From: an uncultured Clostridia bacterium | GTDB lineage: Bacteria > Bacillota > Clostridia > Oscillospirales > Ruminococcaceae | Length of the DNA: 16,223 bases | Assembly (NCBI GenBank): GCA_947625455.1 | Contig: CANQOJ010000032.1 | Span: forward strand, 1-16,223 | Reading direction: 5' to 3' | In this document: positions 1 through 6,959 of the stretch, one piece after another | Numbering within the stretch: the first letter of the stretch is position 1 | Layout of the letters: each line of letters begins with the position of its first letter | The notes under the pieces: generated by a model | Seen by the model: only the letters and a program-made list of their open reading frames with translations | The model's database searches: none | What the model was told of the DNA's origin: nothing | Made by a program: the position numbers and the translations under genes

Positions 1-1652
1 CCTGCGAGGGCAACAACTCCTATTGTCATAGCGATACCGCCGAAACCTGTGTCGGCGTTTTCTTTGTCAGCACCGCTGTTTGAAGTGCTGCTGTCAGATG
101 ATGTTCCGCTGTTGCTGTTGGAACCTGTTCCGCTGCTTGTACCGCTGTTGCTGCTGTCAGAGCCCGTTCCGCTGCTTGTACCGCTGTTGCTGCTGTCAGA
201 GCCTGTGCCGCTGTTTGTACCGCTGTTGCCGCTGTCAGAACCTGTGCCGCTGTTGTTGTCACTGCTTGTGTTACTGTCACCGGAGTTGTTGCTGTCACCG
301 CTGTTGCTGCTGTTGTCGTCAGGTTTTACTGAAACAGTACTGCCGTCAACATATACCAACGTAGAATAATAACCATCGTATTCACCGTCAGCATTTGTAA
401 CCTCAGTGGTAAACATATACAAGCCTTCATCACTTGAATATGCGGAGGTGGCGTCTATCATTTCTGAAACGCGGTTGCCTTTCTTGTCGATAAGGTAACC
501 CTTGCCGTCTTTTACAACAGGTGCATAGTCGCCGTAAAACGCATCTGCTTGGTCGTAATAGTCCTTACTTATAATATTGTTGTTTTCGTCAATAAAACAA
601 TATTTACCTTCATTACCTATTGTACAGTAAGTCTTTCCGCCGTCATAAGTCCGTGCAGAACTACCATTTTTCAAATATTCCTGTTTTACGGGGTCGTATA
701 TACCGCCGGCATATGTAAAGCTTAGAATTCCGTTGTCGGCAATAGTATCAAAATAATAGTTAACATTAGTAAGTATAGTATATTTTCCTGTACTCAAATC
801 AATAAAATCATAGTGCGGTGTTGATGCTCCCCATTCATCACTTTCACCCTCAAGCAGTGAACTGAGAAGCACATAATTCCCGTTGCAAGCGGCAATATAT
901 GTACTATCAATACTCTTACCGGTTGAGCCTGCCCTGTCGGCTGCCCAATTCTTGGGAGAAGAAATCACTTTCTTCAATTCCCCATTGCGGTTCAATCCGT
1001 ACAAGTCAAAAGATTGACGGTTGTCAGCTGTATCCAAATAGTAAGCAACATATTCGCCGCTTTGATTTGCTATCAGTTGAGTAAGATAATAACCTTCATC
1101 TTTATCCATTTGAATGTCATTTTTAACCGTTGTGCCGTCGGGTTTTATTAAGACAACTTCATCTCCCCACCCGCAAACCGCATATTGATCGTCTGTAATA
1201 CCGTTTAAAACAGGAACTACATCTTCAGTAAAAGTGTAAACAATCTTAGCTTTTTTGCTTTTCTTGTCAAGGTGCATCATATGTTTGACGCCATTTTGTC
1301 CAAGTACGAAATACTCGCCGTTCCAAGCATGAAGATACCAACTTTTGCTGAAATCAATGTCGCTTTCAACTTCGGTGTAAGTAAGTTCGCCGTTTTTATC
1401 CTTTTCAAGATGAACGATAGCTGAAACATCAGGATAACCGCACAAAACATAGCCGTCCCCAAGGCTTGTAACGCCGGCGTTGTCAGAATCTTCCATTCCG
1501 GGAAGTTTGGTCAAATCAATCTTTGCCAGCTTCATCATGTTTTCTTCTGCTGTCGCCGCATTAACAACGGGAATGGTATTTATTGCCACAACCGCTGATG
1601 TTGTCGCGAGAGAACCTGCGAGTAAAATTGCGCCAAGTTTTCTTACTTTCAT
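1..1652 (-). CDS. Secreted wall-anchored WG-repeat surface protein, 3' end cut by window
   Basis: The open frame runs from ATG at 1652-1650 off the left edge (550 codons visible). AAGGAGG lies 8 nt before the start. Residues 1-32 form a signal peptide (MKVRKL, hydrophobic stretch, likely cut near VNA). The body to about residue 430 is rich in Asp, Tyr and Gly; around residues 350-410 it reads like WG repeats (CFIDENNN, DGKGYLIDKKGN). About residues 435-530 are a Ser/Gly/Asn/Thr linker with 13-residue repeats. The tail has N532-A-D-T-G and the start of a hydrophobic segment. The protein at 13666-16098 has the same ending, so the missing part is probably only about ten residues ending in KKRK. 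Secretion and anchoring are inferred from this architecture; NADTG resembles sortase signals of the NPxTG type but has Ala for Pro. The ligand or role is unknown. Confidence 0.85.
   Translation of the reverse strand, partial: MKVRKLGAILLAGSLATTSAVVAINTIPVVNAATAEENMMKLAKIDLTKLPGMEDSDNAGVTSLGDGYVLCGYPDVSAIVHLEKDKNGELTYTEVESDIDFSKSWYLHAWNGEYFVLGQNGVKHMMHLDKKSKKAKIVYTFTEDVVPVLNGITDDQYAVCGWGDEVVLIKPDGTTVKNDIQMDKDEGYYLTQLIANQSGEYVAYYLDTADNRQSFDLYGLNRNGELKKVISSPKNWAADRAGSTGKSIDSTYIAACNGNYVLLSSLLEGESDEWGASTPHYDFIDLSTGKYTILTNVNYYFDTIADNGILSFTYAGGIYDPVKQEYLKNGSSARTYDGGKTYCTIGNEGKYCFIDENNNIISKDYYDQADAFYGDYAPVVKDGKGYLIDKKGNRVSEMIDATSAYSSDEGLYMFTTEVTNADGEYDGYYSTLVYVDGSTVSVKPDDNSSNSGDSNNSGDSNTSSDNNSGTGSDSGNSGTNSGTGSDSSNSGTSSGTGSDSSNSGTSSGTGSNSNSGTSSDSSTSNSGADKENADTGFGGIAMTIGVVALA
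124..240 (-). repeat. 39-bp tandem repeat in the surface-protein linker
   Basis: Three consecutive 39-bp units (124-162, 163-201, 202-240) encode 13-residue Gly/Thr/Ser/Asp/Asn units. Units one and two are nearly identical and unit three has diverged; weaker copies lie on both sides (about 85-123 and 241-300). The unit length is a multiple of three, so copy-number change would keep the frame and only alter the length of the stalk that carries the protein away from the cell wall. Confidence 0.85.
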
Positions 1653-1872
1653 TTTCAAATCCTCCTTAATATTGCGGTATAATGTTATTTTCTGCGCAAT
1701 TCCCCGCAAAAACAAAAAGTGCGCAGCCGAAACCGCGCACTTGTAAAAATGCCGGCTCCGAATTGCTGCCACACAATTGACGTCCTATTAAACACAGGTA
1801 CTAAAAGAGCGAGCGCTTTTACCGCTGTAAAAGTACCAATGCTTAATAGCTATTCAATTGTGTGGCATTTTT
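1653..1872 (-). promoter_or_regulatory. Structured 5' leader A of the WG-repeat surface protein
   Basis: This fills the 200+ nt between promoter and start codon. In transcript order the paired arms are: AAAAATGCC (1872-1864) with GGCATTTTT near 1752; CCACACAATTGA (1865-1854) with TCAATTGTGTGG (1780-1769); CTATTAA (1849-1843) with TTAATAG (1791-1785); GGTACT (1837-1832) with AGTACC (1802-1797). An alternative local hairpin CTTTTAC-agcg-GTAAAAG lies at 1833-1816. A conserved single-stranded block GCAGCAAT...GAGCCGGCATTTTTAC (1769-1743) leads into an intrinsic terminator at 1740. The 24 nt at 1680-1657, including the ribosome site, are identical to the leader at 13445-13665. It looks like a riboswitch or attenuator, but it matches no class I recognise; ligand and mode are unknown. 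Confidence 0.6.
1711..1740 (-). terminator. Intrinsic terminator inside leader A
   Basis: GTGCGCGG (1740-1733) pairs with CTGCGCAC (1726-1719), one G-U pair included, and is followed by TTTTTGTTTTT. It stands upstream of the ribosome site, so it would stop transcription before the gene unless it is prevented. A third arm TGCGCAG (1698-1692) could instead pair with CTGCGCA (1726-1720). Confidence 0.7.
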
Positions 1873-1901
1873 ATTTTACCACACTTTTACAAATTTGTCA
1901 A
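1873..1901 (-). promoter_or_regulatory. Sigma-A promoter of the WG-repeat surface protein
   Basis: TTGACA at 1901-1896 and TAAAAT at 1878-1873 are separated by 17 bp. The predicted start of the RNA, near 1868-1864, coincides with the first arm of leader A. It begins directly after the htpG terminator. Confidence 0.85.
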
Positions 1902-1912
1902 GGTTTTTTAAT

Positions 1913-1946
1913 AAAAAATGCCCGCCTAATTTCGGACGGGCATTTG
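1913..1946 (-). terminator. Intrinsic terminator after htpG
   Basis: ATGCCCG and CGGGCAT (1918-1924 and 1937-1943), extended by flanking A-T pairs, form a hairpin 20 nt past the htpG stop. On the minus strand it is followed by a T-rich run. Confidence 0.8.
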
Positions 1947-1966
1947 TTGATTTTACACAAAACGTT

Positions 1967-3946
1967 TTATTTAGCCATTATCTCGCATATCTTGTTTGAA
2001 AACTCAACGGGATTTTCAATCGGCATTCCCTCGATAAGCAGCGCTTGATTGTAAAGAATGTCGGCGTATTCTCCCGCTTTGTCCTTGTCGGTATTGTACA
2101 AATCTTTGAGTTTGGCGAAAATGGGGTGGTTGGGGTTGATTTCAAGCACCTTCTCCGCTTTCGCATTCTCCGCATTTGGCATAGCCGAAAGCACCTTTTC
2201 CATTTCAACCGACAGCATGCCCTCGCTTGTAATGCAGACGGGGTGGTTTTTGAGCCTTTGCGACAGACGGACAGACTTCACCTTTCCGCCGAGTTTTTCG
2301 GTCATATAATCAAACAGCGGTTTGTTGTCCTCCTGCGCTTTCTTTATCTCCTCTTTCTCCTCCTCGGTTTCAAGACCTAAATCGTCAGCCGATACAGACT
2401 TGAACTCCTTGCCCTTATAATCGTGCATCATCTGCAGGCAAAATTCGTCGACATTGTCGGTAAGGTACAGGATTTCATAACCCTTGTCGCGCACTCTTTC
2501 TGTCTGCGGCAGGCTTTCAATTCTGGTTATGCTTGAACCGCTGGCGAAATAGATATACTTCTGTATATCTGAATTTTCGGGATTTTCGGCATTTTCCGTT
2601 GAATTTTCGGCATTTTCTGCGTTTTCGTCCTTGTTGTCCTCGTCAGCCTTAACGCCTTTTATTCTCGATTAATACTCGGAGAGGGTTGTTGTGCCGCCGT
2701 TTGAAGTCTTGAACAGAAGCAAGTCCTGCAATTCGTCCTTGTTTGTGCCATAAGCTTCGTAAATGCCGTATTTAAGCTGTATGCCGAATTGCTCGAAGAA
2801 CTTTTCATACTTCTCTCTGTCATTTTTAAGGCATTTTTTCAGTTCGTTCTTGATTGACTTTTCAACACTCTTGGCGATAATTTTAAGCTGTCTGTCATGC
2901 TGAAGCATTTCGCGGGATATGTTCAGCGACAAATCCTCGCTGTCAACAAGTCCTTTTACAAAGCTGAAATAATCGGGCAGCAAATCCGCGCACTTCTCCA
3001 TTATCATAACTCCGCTTGAATAAAGCTGCAAGCCTTTTTCAAAGTTCTTTGAGTAATAGTCATACGGCACTTTTTCGGGGATATACAACAGCGCAGAGTA
3101 AGTCGCCGTGCCCTCGGTCTTTGTGTGGATATGCATAAGCGGATCGGAATAATCGTAGAACTTGTCCTTGTAGAACTGATTGTAGTCCTCGTCTTTAAGT
3201 TCGGTTTTTGCCTTTTTCCAGATAGGTATCTGGGAATTGAGGGTTTCGGTTACGGTTTCCTTTTCATATTCCGGTTCTTTTCCGTCAACGCCCGTGCCCT
3301 CTTTAAGCTTTTCATGTTCAACGTCCATTATAATAGGATAGCGTATATAATCGGAATAGCGTTTTACAAGCTCGCGTATTTTGTATTCTTTAAGGAAATC
3401 GTCATAGTTTTCGTCATCTGTGTTATCCTTTATTTCAAGGGTGATAACGGTGCCGTTTGTATCTTTTTCGGCGTCTGATACGGTATAGCCCTCAGAGCCC
3501 TCGCTCTGCCACATATAAGCCTTGTCAGCACCGTAAGCCTTAGATACGACCGTGACTTTTTTCGCGACCATAAACGCCGAATAGAAGCCAACACCAAACT
3601 GTCCGATAACGTCAACGTCCTCGGTTTTCTCGTTGTCGCGCTTGAACTCAAAAGAACCGCTCTGCGCGATAGTGCCGAGGTTGTTTTCAAGCTCGTCAAG
3701 CGTCATTCCTATGCCGTTGTCGCTTATCGTGAGAGTTCTCGCGTCCTTGTCCGCTTCAAGCCTTATCTGCATATCAGAGCGCGTAAGTCCGAGATTTTCC
3801 TCCATTGACTTGAAATACAGCTTGTCGAGAGCGTCAGAGGCGTTTGAAATAAGCTCGCGCAGGAAGATTTCCTTATGCGTATATATTGAGTTTATCATCA
3901 TTTCCAACAAGCGTTTTGACTCTGCTTTAAATTCCTTTTGTTCCAT
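1967..3946 (-). pseudogene. htpG: Hsp90-family chaperone HtpG, interrupted by one in-frame TAA
   Basis: HtpG is a cytosolic ATP-driven dimeric chaperone. Codons 1-425 carry the Hsp90 ATPase motifs (ELISNASDALDK, DNGIGMT, GQFGVGFYSAFMVA) and most of the middle domain. Codon 426 (2671-2669) is TAA. The same frame then continues without any other stop for 233 more codons to 1967, giving the rest of the middle domain (YIYFASGSS) and the C-terminal dimerisation domain. Conceptual length is about 660 codons, near the usual 620-640 plus a local insertion. The reading TLSEY-stop-SRIK, against the family's usual YxSRMK or YxERMK, suggests TTA (Leu) changed to TAA. The 425-residue product would lack the dimer domain. 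The start ATG has AGGAG upstream. Either a real nonsense mutation or an assembly/sequencing error would explain it; the lack of further decay favours a recent event or an error. Confidence 0.9.
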
Positions 3947-3970
3947 TTAAATTCACTCCTGTTTTAATTT

Positions 3971-3997
3971 TTAGCACTCTCTTCTTGTGAGTGCTAA
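3971..3997. promoter_or_regulatory. CIRCE operator (HrcA site) of htpG
   Basis: TTAGCACTC (3971-3979), nine spacer bases, GAGTGCTAA (3989-3997): a perfect match to the CIRCE inverted repeat bound by the heat-shock repressor HrcA. It overlaps the expected transcription start of htpG, so htpG is probably repressed by HrcA and released on heat stress. In Bacillus subtilis htpG is not in the CIRCE regulon, so this wiring differs from that model. Confidence 0.95.
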
Positions 3998-4001
3998 TTA
4001 C

Positions 4002-4029
4002 ATTATACTACTTTTTTCTGAAATGTCAA
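4002..4029 (-). promoter_or_regulatory. Sigma-A promoter of htpG
   Basis: TTGACA (4029-4024) and a perfect TATAAT (4007-4002) with a 16-bp spacer. The start of transcription would fall inside the CIRCE operator. Confidence 0.88.
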
Positions 4030-4151
4030 GCGTTTTGAAAAATATTTCATGAATTTTTTTACGACTGTACATATTGTTTCCTGATTTTGGCAGTAATAAT
4101 CACTGACTTTGTTGTCAAGAATACTAAAAAACAAAAAGAGAGGTAAATTTT

Positions 4152-4595
4152 ATGCCGAATTTTAAGAACCGTCAGAGCGCAGAGATTTTGAACGCTGTCT
4201 ATCGTAATGCCGAGATGGCATATGAAGCATCAGCGGACGTTCTGAAAGTCTGCAAGAACAACAATCTTTTCCGCGAGATACAGCAGGAACAGACGCGCTA
4301 TAAAAATGTCGCGAAAAATGCAAAAAGCGAACTGTTAAAGCGCGGCGCGTCACCCGAACAGGTATCTCCTTTCGGAAAGGCAATGTCGAAAATGGGAATA
4401 GCAATGAAAACAATGAACAACCAAAGCGGGGCGAATATTGCAAAGATAATGTTCAACGGCACGTCAATGGGCATTATCGACATTCAGCACGCCGTAAACC
4501 GCTCTCACGGCGCAGAACAGCAAATACGCGAAAGCGCTGAGAGACTTCTCGACCGCGAACGCGACTACTGCGAAAATCTCAGGAAATACCTATGA
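4152..4595 (+). CDS. Small all-helical protein of unknown function
   Basis: 147 residues, ATG with AGAGAGG eight nt upstream. No signal peptide or membrane segment. The sequence has long runs without Pro and regular charged/hydrophobic spacing (residues 4-32, 38-63, 76-100, 105-147), with a break near GASPEQVSPFG (65-75), which suggests a four-helix bundle of the ferritin-like/DUF2383 kind; this is fold-level guessing. I do not recognise the family. It stands alone, divergent from htpG, and its 3' end overlaps a possible 33-codon ORF by ATGA. No convincing promoter was found in 4030-4150. Confidence 0.75.
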   Translation: MPNFKNRQSAEILNAVYRNAEMAYEASADVLKVCKNNNLFREIQQEQTRYKNVAKNAKSELLKRGASPEQVSPFGKAMSKMGIAMKTMNNQSGANIAKIMFNGTSMGIIDIQHAVNRSHGAEQQIRESAERLLDRERDYCENLRKYL

Positions 4596-4693
4596 GAACA
4601 CTTCCCGAATATATTCCCTGCGACATAAAAGCCGGACGCGGAAAAGCAGAACATTCTCCCATAAAAACACAGAAAAAAACAATTGAAAACTGA
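4592..4693 (+). CDS. Possible 33-residue micro-ORF coupled to the upstream gene
   Basis: ATG at 4592 overlaps the stop of the preceding gene as ATGA, and AGGA lies 7 nt upstream, an arrangement typical of translational coupling. The product is basic (many Lys) with one Cys and no membrane segment; it ends at TGA 4691-4693, just before the repeat element. It could also be chance read-through of non-coding sequence; no family is recognised. Confidence 0.3.
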   Translation: MRTLPEYIPCDIKAGRGKAEHSPIKTQKKTIEN

Positions 4694-4703
4694 AACGTAC
4701 GCC

Positions 4704-4902
4704 TGTTGTCAGTTGACAGTGTACAATGTACAGTATTCAGTAATCGGTGCCGCTTCGCGGACGATTAAGATTGTTTTGAAACTAAAAGAGCGTAAACCTA
4801 CCGTGGGTTTACGCTCTCCTAATCTAAAAACAATCTAATATTATCCGCGTTAGCGGATACCATAACTGACTACTGTACATTGTACACTGTCAACTGACAA
4901 CA
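4704..4902. repeat. Nested inverted-repeat element, full copy
   Basis: The outer arms are a perfect 32-bp inverted repeat (4704-4735 and 4871-4902). Inside, in order: hairpin CCGC-ttc-GCGG (4750-4760), AGATTGTTTT (4768-4777), a 12-bp terminator-like hairpin (4787-4817), AAAACAATCT (4827-4836, partner of 4768-4777) and hairpin ATCCGC-gtta-GCGGAT (4843-4858). The whole is a roughly 200-bp nested palindrome at the convergent junction of two genes. It resembles a MITE or large palindromic repeat; there is no transposase and no clear target-site duplication. Confidence 0.85.
4787..4817. terminator. Terminator-like hairpin in the first repeat element
   Basis: AGAGCGTAAACC (4787-4798) pairs with GGTTTACGCTCT (4806-4817) around a 7-nt loop. 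The T-run is weak on either strand, so termination activity is inferred from stem strength and position between converging genes. Confidence 0.55.
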
Positions 4903-5012
4903 GAGCGTAAACCCCAAAAGGATTTACGCTCTCCTAATCCCAAAACAATCTAAATCCGTCACGAAGTGACACCTTTACTGAATACTGTACAATGTCCACT
5001 GTATACTGCTCT
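4902..5012. repeat. Half copy of the inverted-repeat element, joined to the full copy
   Basis: This repeats the right half of the element: hairpin AGAGCGTAAA/TTTACGCTCT (4902-4911 and 4923-4932), AAAACAATCT (4942-4951), hairpin GTCAC-gaa-GTGAC (4958-4970) and a tail ACCTTTACTGAATACT (4971-4986) followed by ACTGT-rich sequence. The hairpin at 4902-4932 is the nearest terminator-like structure to the 3' end of the 5018-5797 gene. Confidence 0.8.
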
Positions 5013-5017
5013 GTATA

Positions 5018-5797
5018 TCACTCGGTTTCTACCTTATACACCTTTTCAAGCCTTATCTGCGGTGCAAGCCTGCCGTATTCGTCATAATCGGCAAATACCG
5101 TAACTCCCATAGCGCCGTCGCTTATGTTCGTAAAATTAAGCGGGTTTGACGCTACTACGTCATATGTAAATCCAAGGGTGATTGACGCGTCCATTCCCTC
5201 GCTTCTCGTAAAGACCATTCTATATGTATCGCACTCTCTGAACGCAAACGCCGCGCCTGCGCCGTTGTCTAAAATTATGGGATCGACAACGTCTTTGCGC
5301 TCCACAAAATCGTACTCTCCGTCCTCGTCAATATCCTGCGAATAAATGTTCTGCGCCGCAAGAACTCTCCCGTTGGGCACTCCCGCCGTCAGCGTAAGGT
5401 TTTTGTAGAAAAAATCCGATTCGGCAGGTTCTCCGTCCTCGCCTATTCCGTTGTATACGCTCCCCGTAAGCACAAACGTGTTTTCGTCAACCTGCTCCAA
5501 GTCAAATGTAAAAACAGGCGCGTAGATTATGTTCTGATATGTCGCCAAAATCTCCGTCATTTCGTCCTGCGTGAGGTTTCCGTTTTCTCCGTCATTGACA
5601 GCCGCCACTATCTGCGACAATGTTTCGTCTGCGTCAAGGTCAGATGTGTATACTCTCTGGACAATCTGCGTATTTCCGTCAGCGCCTTTTATATCCCCGC
5701 AGTATGTCAGATCCCTTGAATTGAACACAAGGAAAACAAAAAATCCCAACAGCCCTATTATGATGACAAGTACTATAACTCCCAAAACAACTTTCAT
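5018..5797 (-). CDS. Membrane-anchored extracellular protein, unknown function
   Basis: 259 residues. Residues 3-26 form one hydrophobic segment (VVLGVIVLVIIIGLLGFFVF) right after the start, without a Cys lipobox or clear cleavage site, so it is most likely a signal anchor with the rest outside. The remainder is acidic and rich in beta-type sequence with Asp/Gly/Glu patches (DIDEDGEYDF, NGIGEDGEPAE), which could bind cations. No family recognised. A weak ribosome site (AGCAGG) precedes ATG. It is the last gene of the minus-strand operon, 48 nt after the FkbM gene, and ends against the repeat element. Confidence 0.8.
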   Translation of the reverse strand: MKVVLGVIVLVIIIGLLGFFVFLVFNSRDLTYCGDIKGADGNTQIVQRVYTSDLDADETLSQIVAAVNDGENGNLTQDEMTEILATYQNIIYAPVFTFDLEQVDENTFVLTGSVYNGIGEDGEPAESDFFYKNLTLTAGVPNGRVLAAQNIYSQDIDEDGEYDFVERKDVVDPIILDNGAGAAFAFRECDTYRMVFTRSEGMDASITLGFTYDVVASNPLNFTNISDGAMGVTVFADYDEYGRLAPQIRLEKVYKVETE

Positions 5798-5845
5798 AGA
5801 AAACCTGCTTTCTTTATTGAATACTTAGCTGAAATTCCTGCAAGC

Positions 5846-6943
5846 CTATTTGCATACCGCAAACAAATTTGTATCCCAGTCGGGAATGTACGGATTATGG
5901 CGCATATATAGCTTATATTTCCTATTTATGGAATTTATCAGCAACGGTATCTTATACATATCTTCATTCCTGTGATAAAGCGCGATTTCAAGCTTAGGAG
6001 AGAATTTCGCTATCGTTTCCTTTGCGCCGAGAATTGCGTTTTCCTCCGCGCCCTCCGTGTCTATCTTTATAAAACTTGCGCTTTCGCCTTTAAGCATTGT
6101 GTCAACCTTTATCATCTTTACCTCTTGAAAGCGCGCGGGATTTAAAGGCTTTCCCTTCTCTGGCTCGGCATGACTGCCCCTGCCCTTTCGCAGAGAGAAA
6201 ACAACGCTTGTGTCCTCGTTCCATGCACCGCAGTTATACGCTTCGATAAGCGCGGAGCCTATCATATACAGCCTGCGTTTCATCTTGCGGAAACTCTTGC
6301 TGTCGGGTTCAACGGCGTAGATTTTCTTGAACTGCATTGTTGTTTCATTCAGAAACTCAATGACAGTATCGCCGTCATATGCCCCCAAATCAACATACGT
6401 TTCTTCGGTGCCTATGTTCAGCAGTTCAAAATTTTCGTCGCGCTCGGTTTCCGCGTCAACAAGATAGCTTAACTTTCCGCTCAGTTTATAGCGTATGACA
6501 TTTTCAAACACCTTTTTTGACTGCGCGTCAGCCAGCAGGTCGTAAACTTTCTTAAATTCATCTCTGTGCGCTTTTGCAAACTCAAGGTCAAATATGCCCT
6601 CTCCCGCGACAGGCACATTCGGCGCATATAATTCGTGCTTTTGCGAAATGCCGTAAATATGCTCCATTACTTCGGGAATTTGCGTGCCGAAACATACAAG
6701 TATGATAACATCTCCAAACTCTTCTTCAATTTCAGAGAGCTTCTTCACCTTGTATCCCAGAAAGCTGTGACCTCTCACAAACTCGTCGCTTGCCATTATT
6801 GCGGAAATCTCTATTCCCCTCTCGTCAAGCACGGATTTTATTTTATCCGCGCCGTTGCCCATTCCGTAAAGCACTATCTTTTTATCGGTGCTTTTCAGAT
6901 AATCCCAAAGGCACTCGTTTATATCATCAAGAAAAAATGCCAT
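5846..6943 (-). CDS. FkbM-family SAM-dependent methyltransferase with N-terminal nucleotide-binding domain
   Basis: 365 residues from the ATG at 6943-6941, which has GAGGA upstream and lies 16 nt after the stop of the preceding gene. An upstream in-frame start at 7024 would overlap that gene by 65 nt and is not used here. N-terminal part (about 20-110): Rossmann-like, with KIVLYGMGNGADKI, as in sugar or CoA-binding regulators that fold a dinucleotide. C-terminal part (about 180-330): SAM-binding YVDLGAYDGDT (183-193), acidic residue after strand two in AVEPDSKSF (E212), and the FkbM signature KIDTEGAE (293-300). FkbM enzymes O-methylate sugars or other small molecules; the substrate here is not evident. 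Second gene of an operon behind the EAL-HDOD gene. Confidence 0.88.
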   Translation of the reverse strand: MAFFLDDINECLWDYLKSTDKKIVLYGMGNGADKIKSVLDERGIEISAIMASDEFVRGHSFLGYKVKKLSEIEEEFGDVIILVCFGTQIPEVMEHIYGISQKHELYAPNVPVAGEGIFDLEFAKAHRDEFKKVYDLLADAQSKKVFENVIRYKLSGKLSYLVDAETERDENFELLNIGTEETYVDLGAYDGDTVIEFLNETTMQFKKIYAVEPDSKSFRKMKRRLYMIGSALIEAYNCGAWNEDTSVVFSLRKGRGSHAEPEKGKPLNPARFQEVKMIKVDTMLKGESASFIKIDTEGAEENAILGAKETIAKFSPKLEIALYHRNEDMYKIPLLINSINRKYKLYMRHNPYIPDWDTNLFAVCK

Positions 6944-6959
6944 TTCAATCTCGTCCTCG

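Noticed and set aside
49..369. Leu/Pro- and Cys-rich ORFs on the plus strand
   Set aside because: They are antisense readings of the Ser/Gly repeat linker, with no ribosome site.
1967..2494. A separate 175-residue gene starting with GTG at 2494
   Set aside because: It is the in-frame C-terminal part of htpG with no ribosome site or promoter; the HtpG homology continues upstream of the GTG to the TAA.
4040..4150. A sporulation-sigma promoter (CATATTGT near 4070) for the 4152 gene
   Set aside because: The -10 match is incomplete and no -35 lies at a suitable distance.
4704..5012. CRISPR array
   Set aside because: The repeated units are inverted and self-complementary, spacing is irregular, and no cas genes are near.
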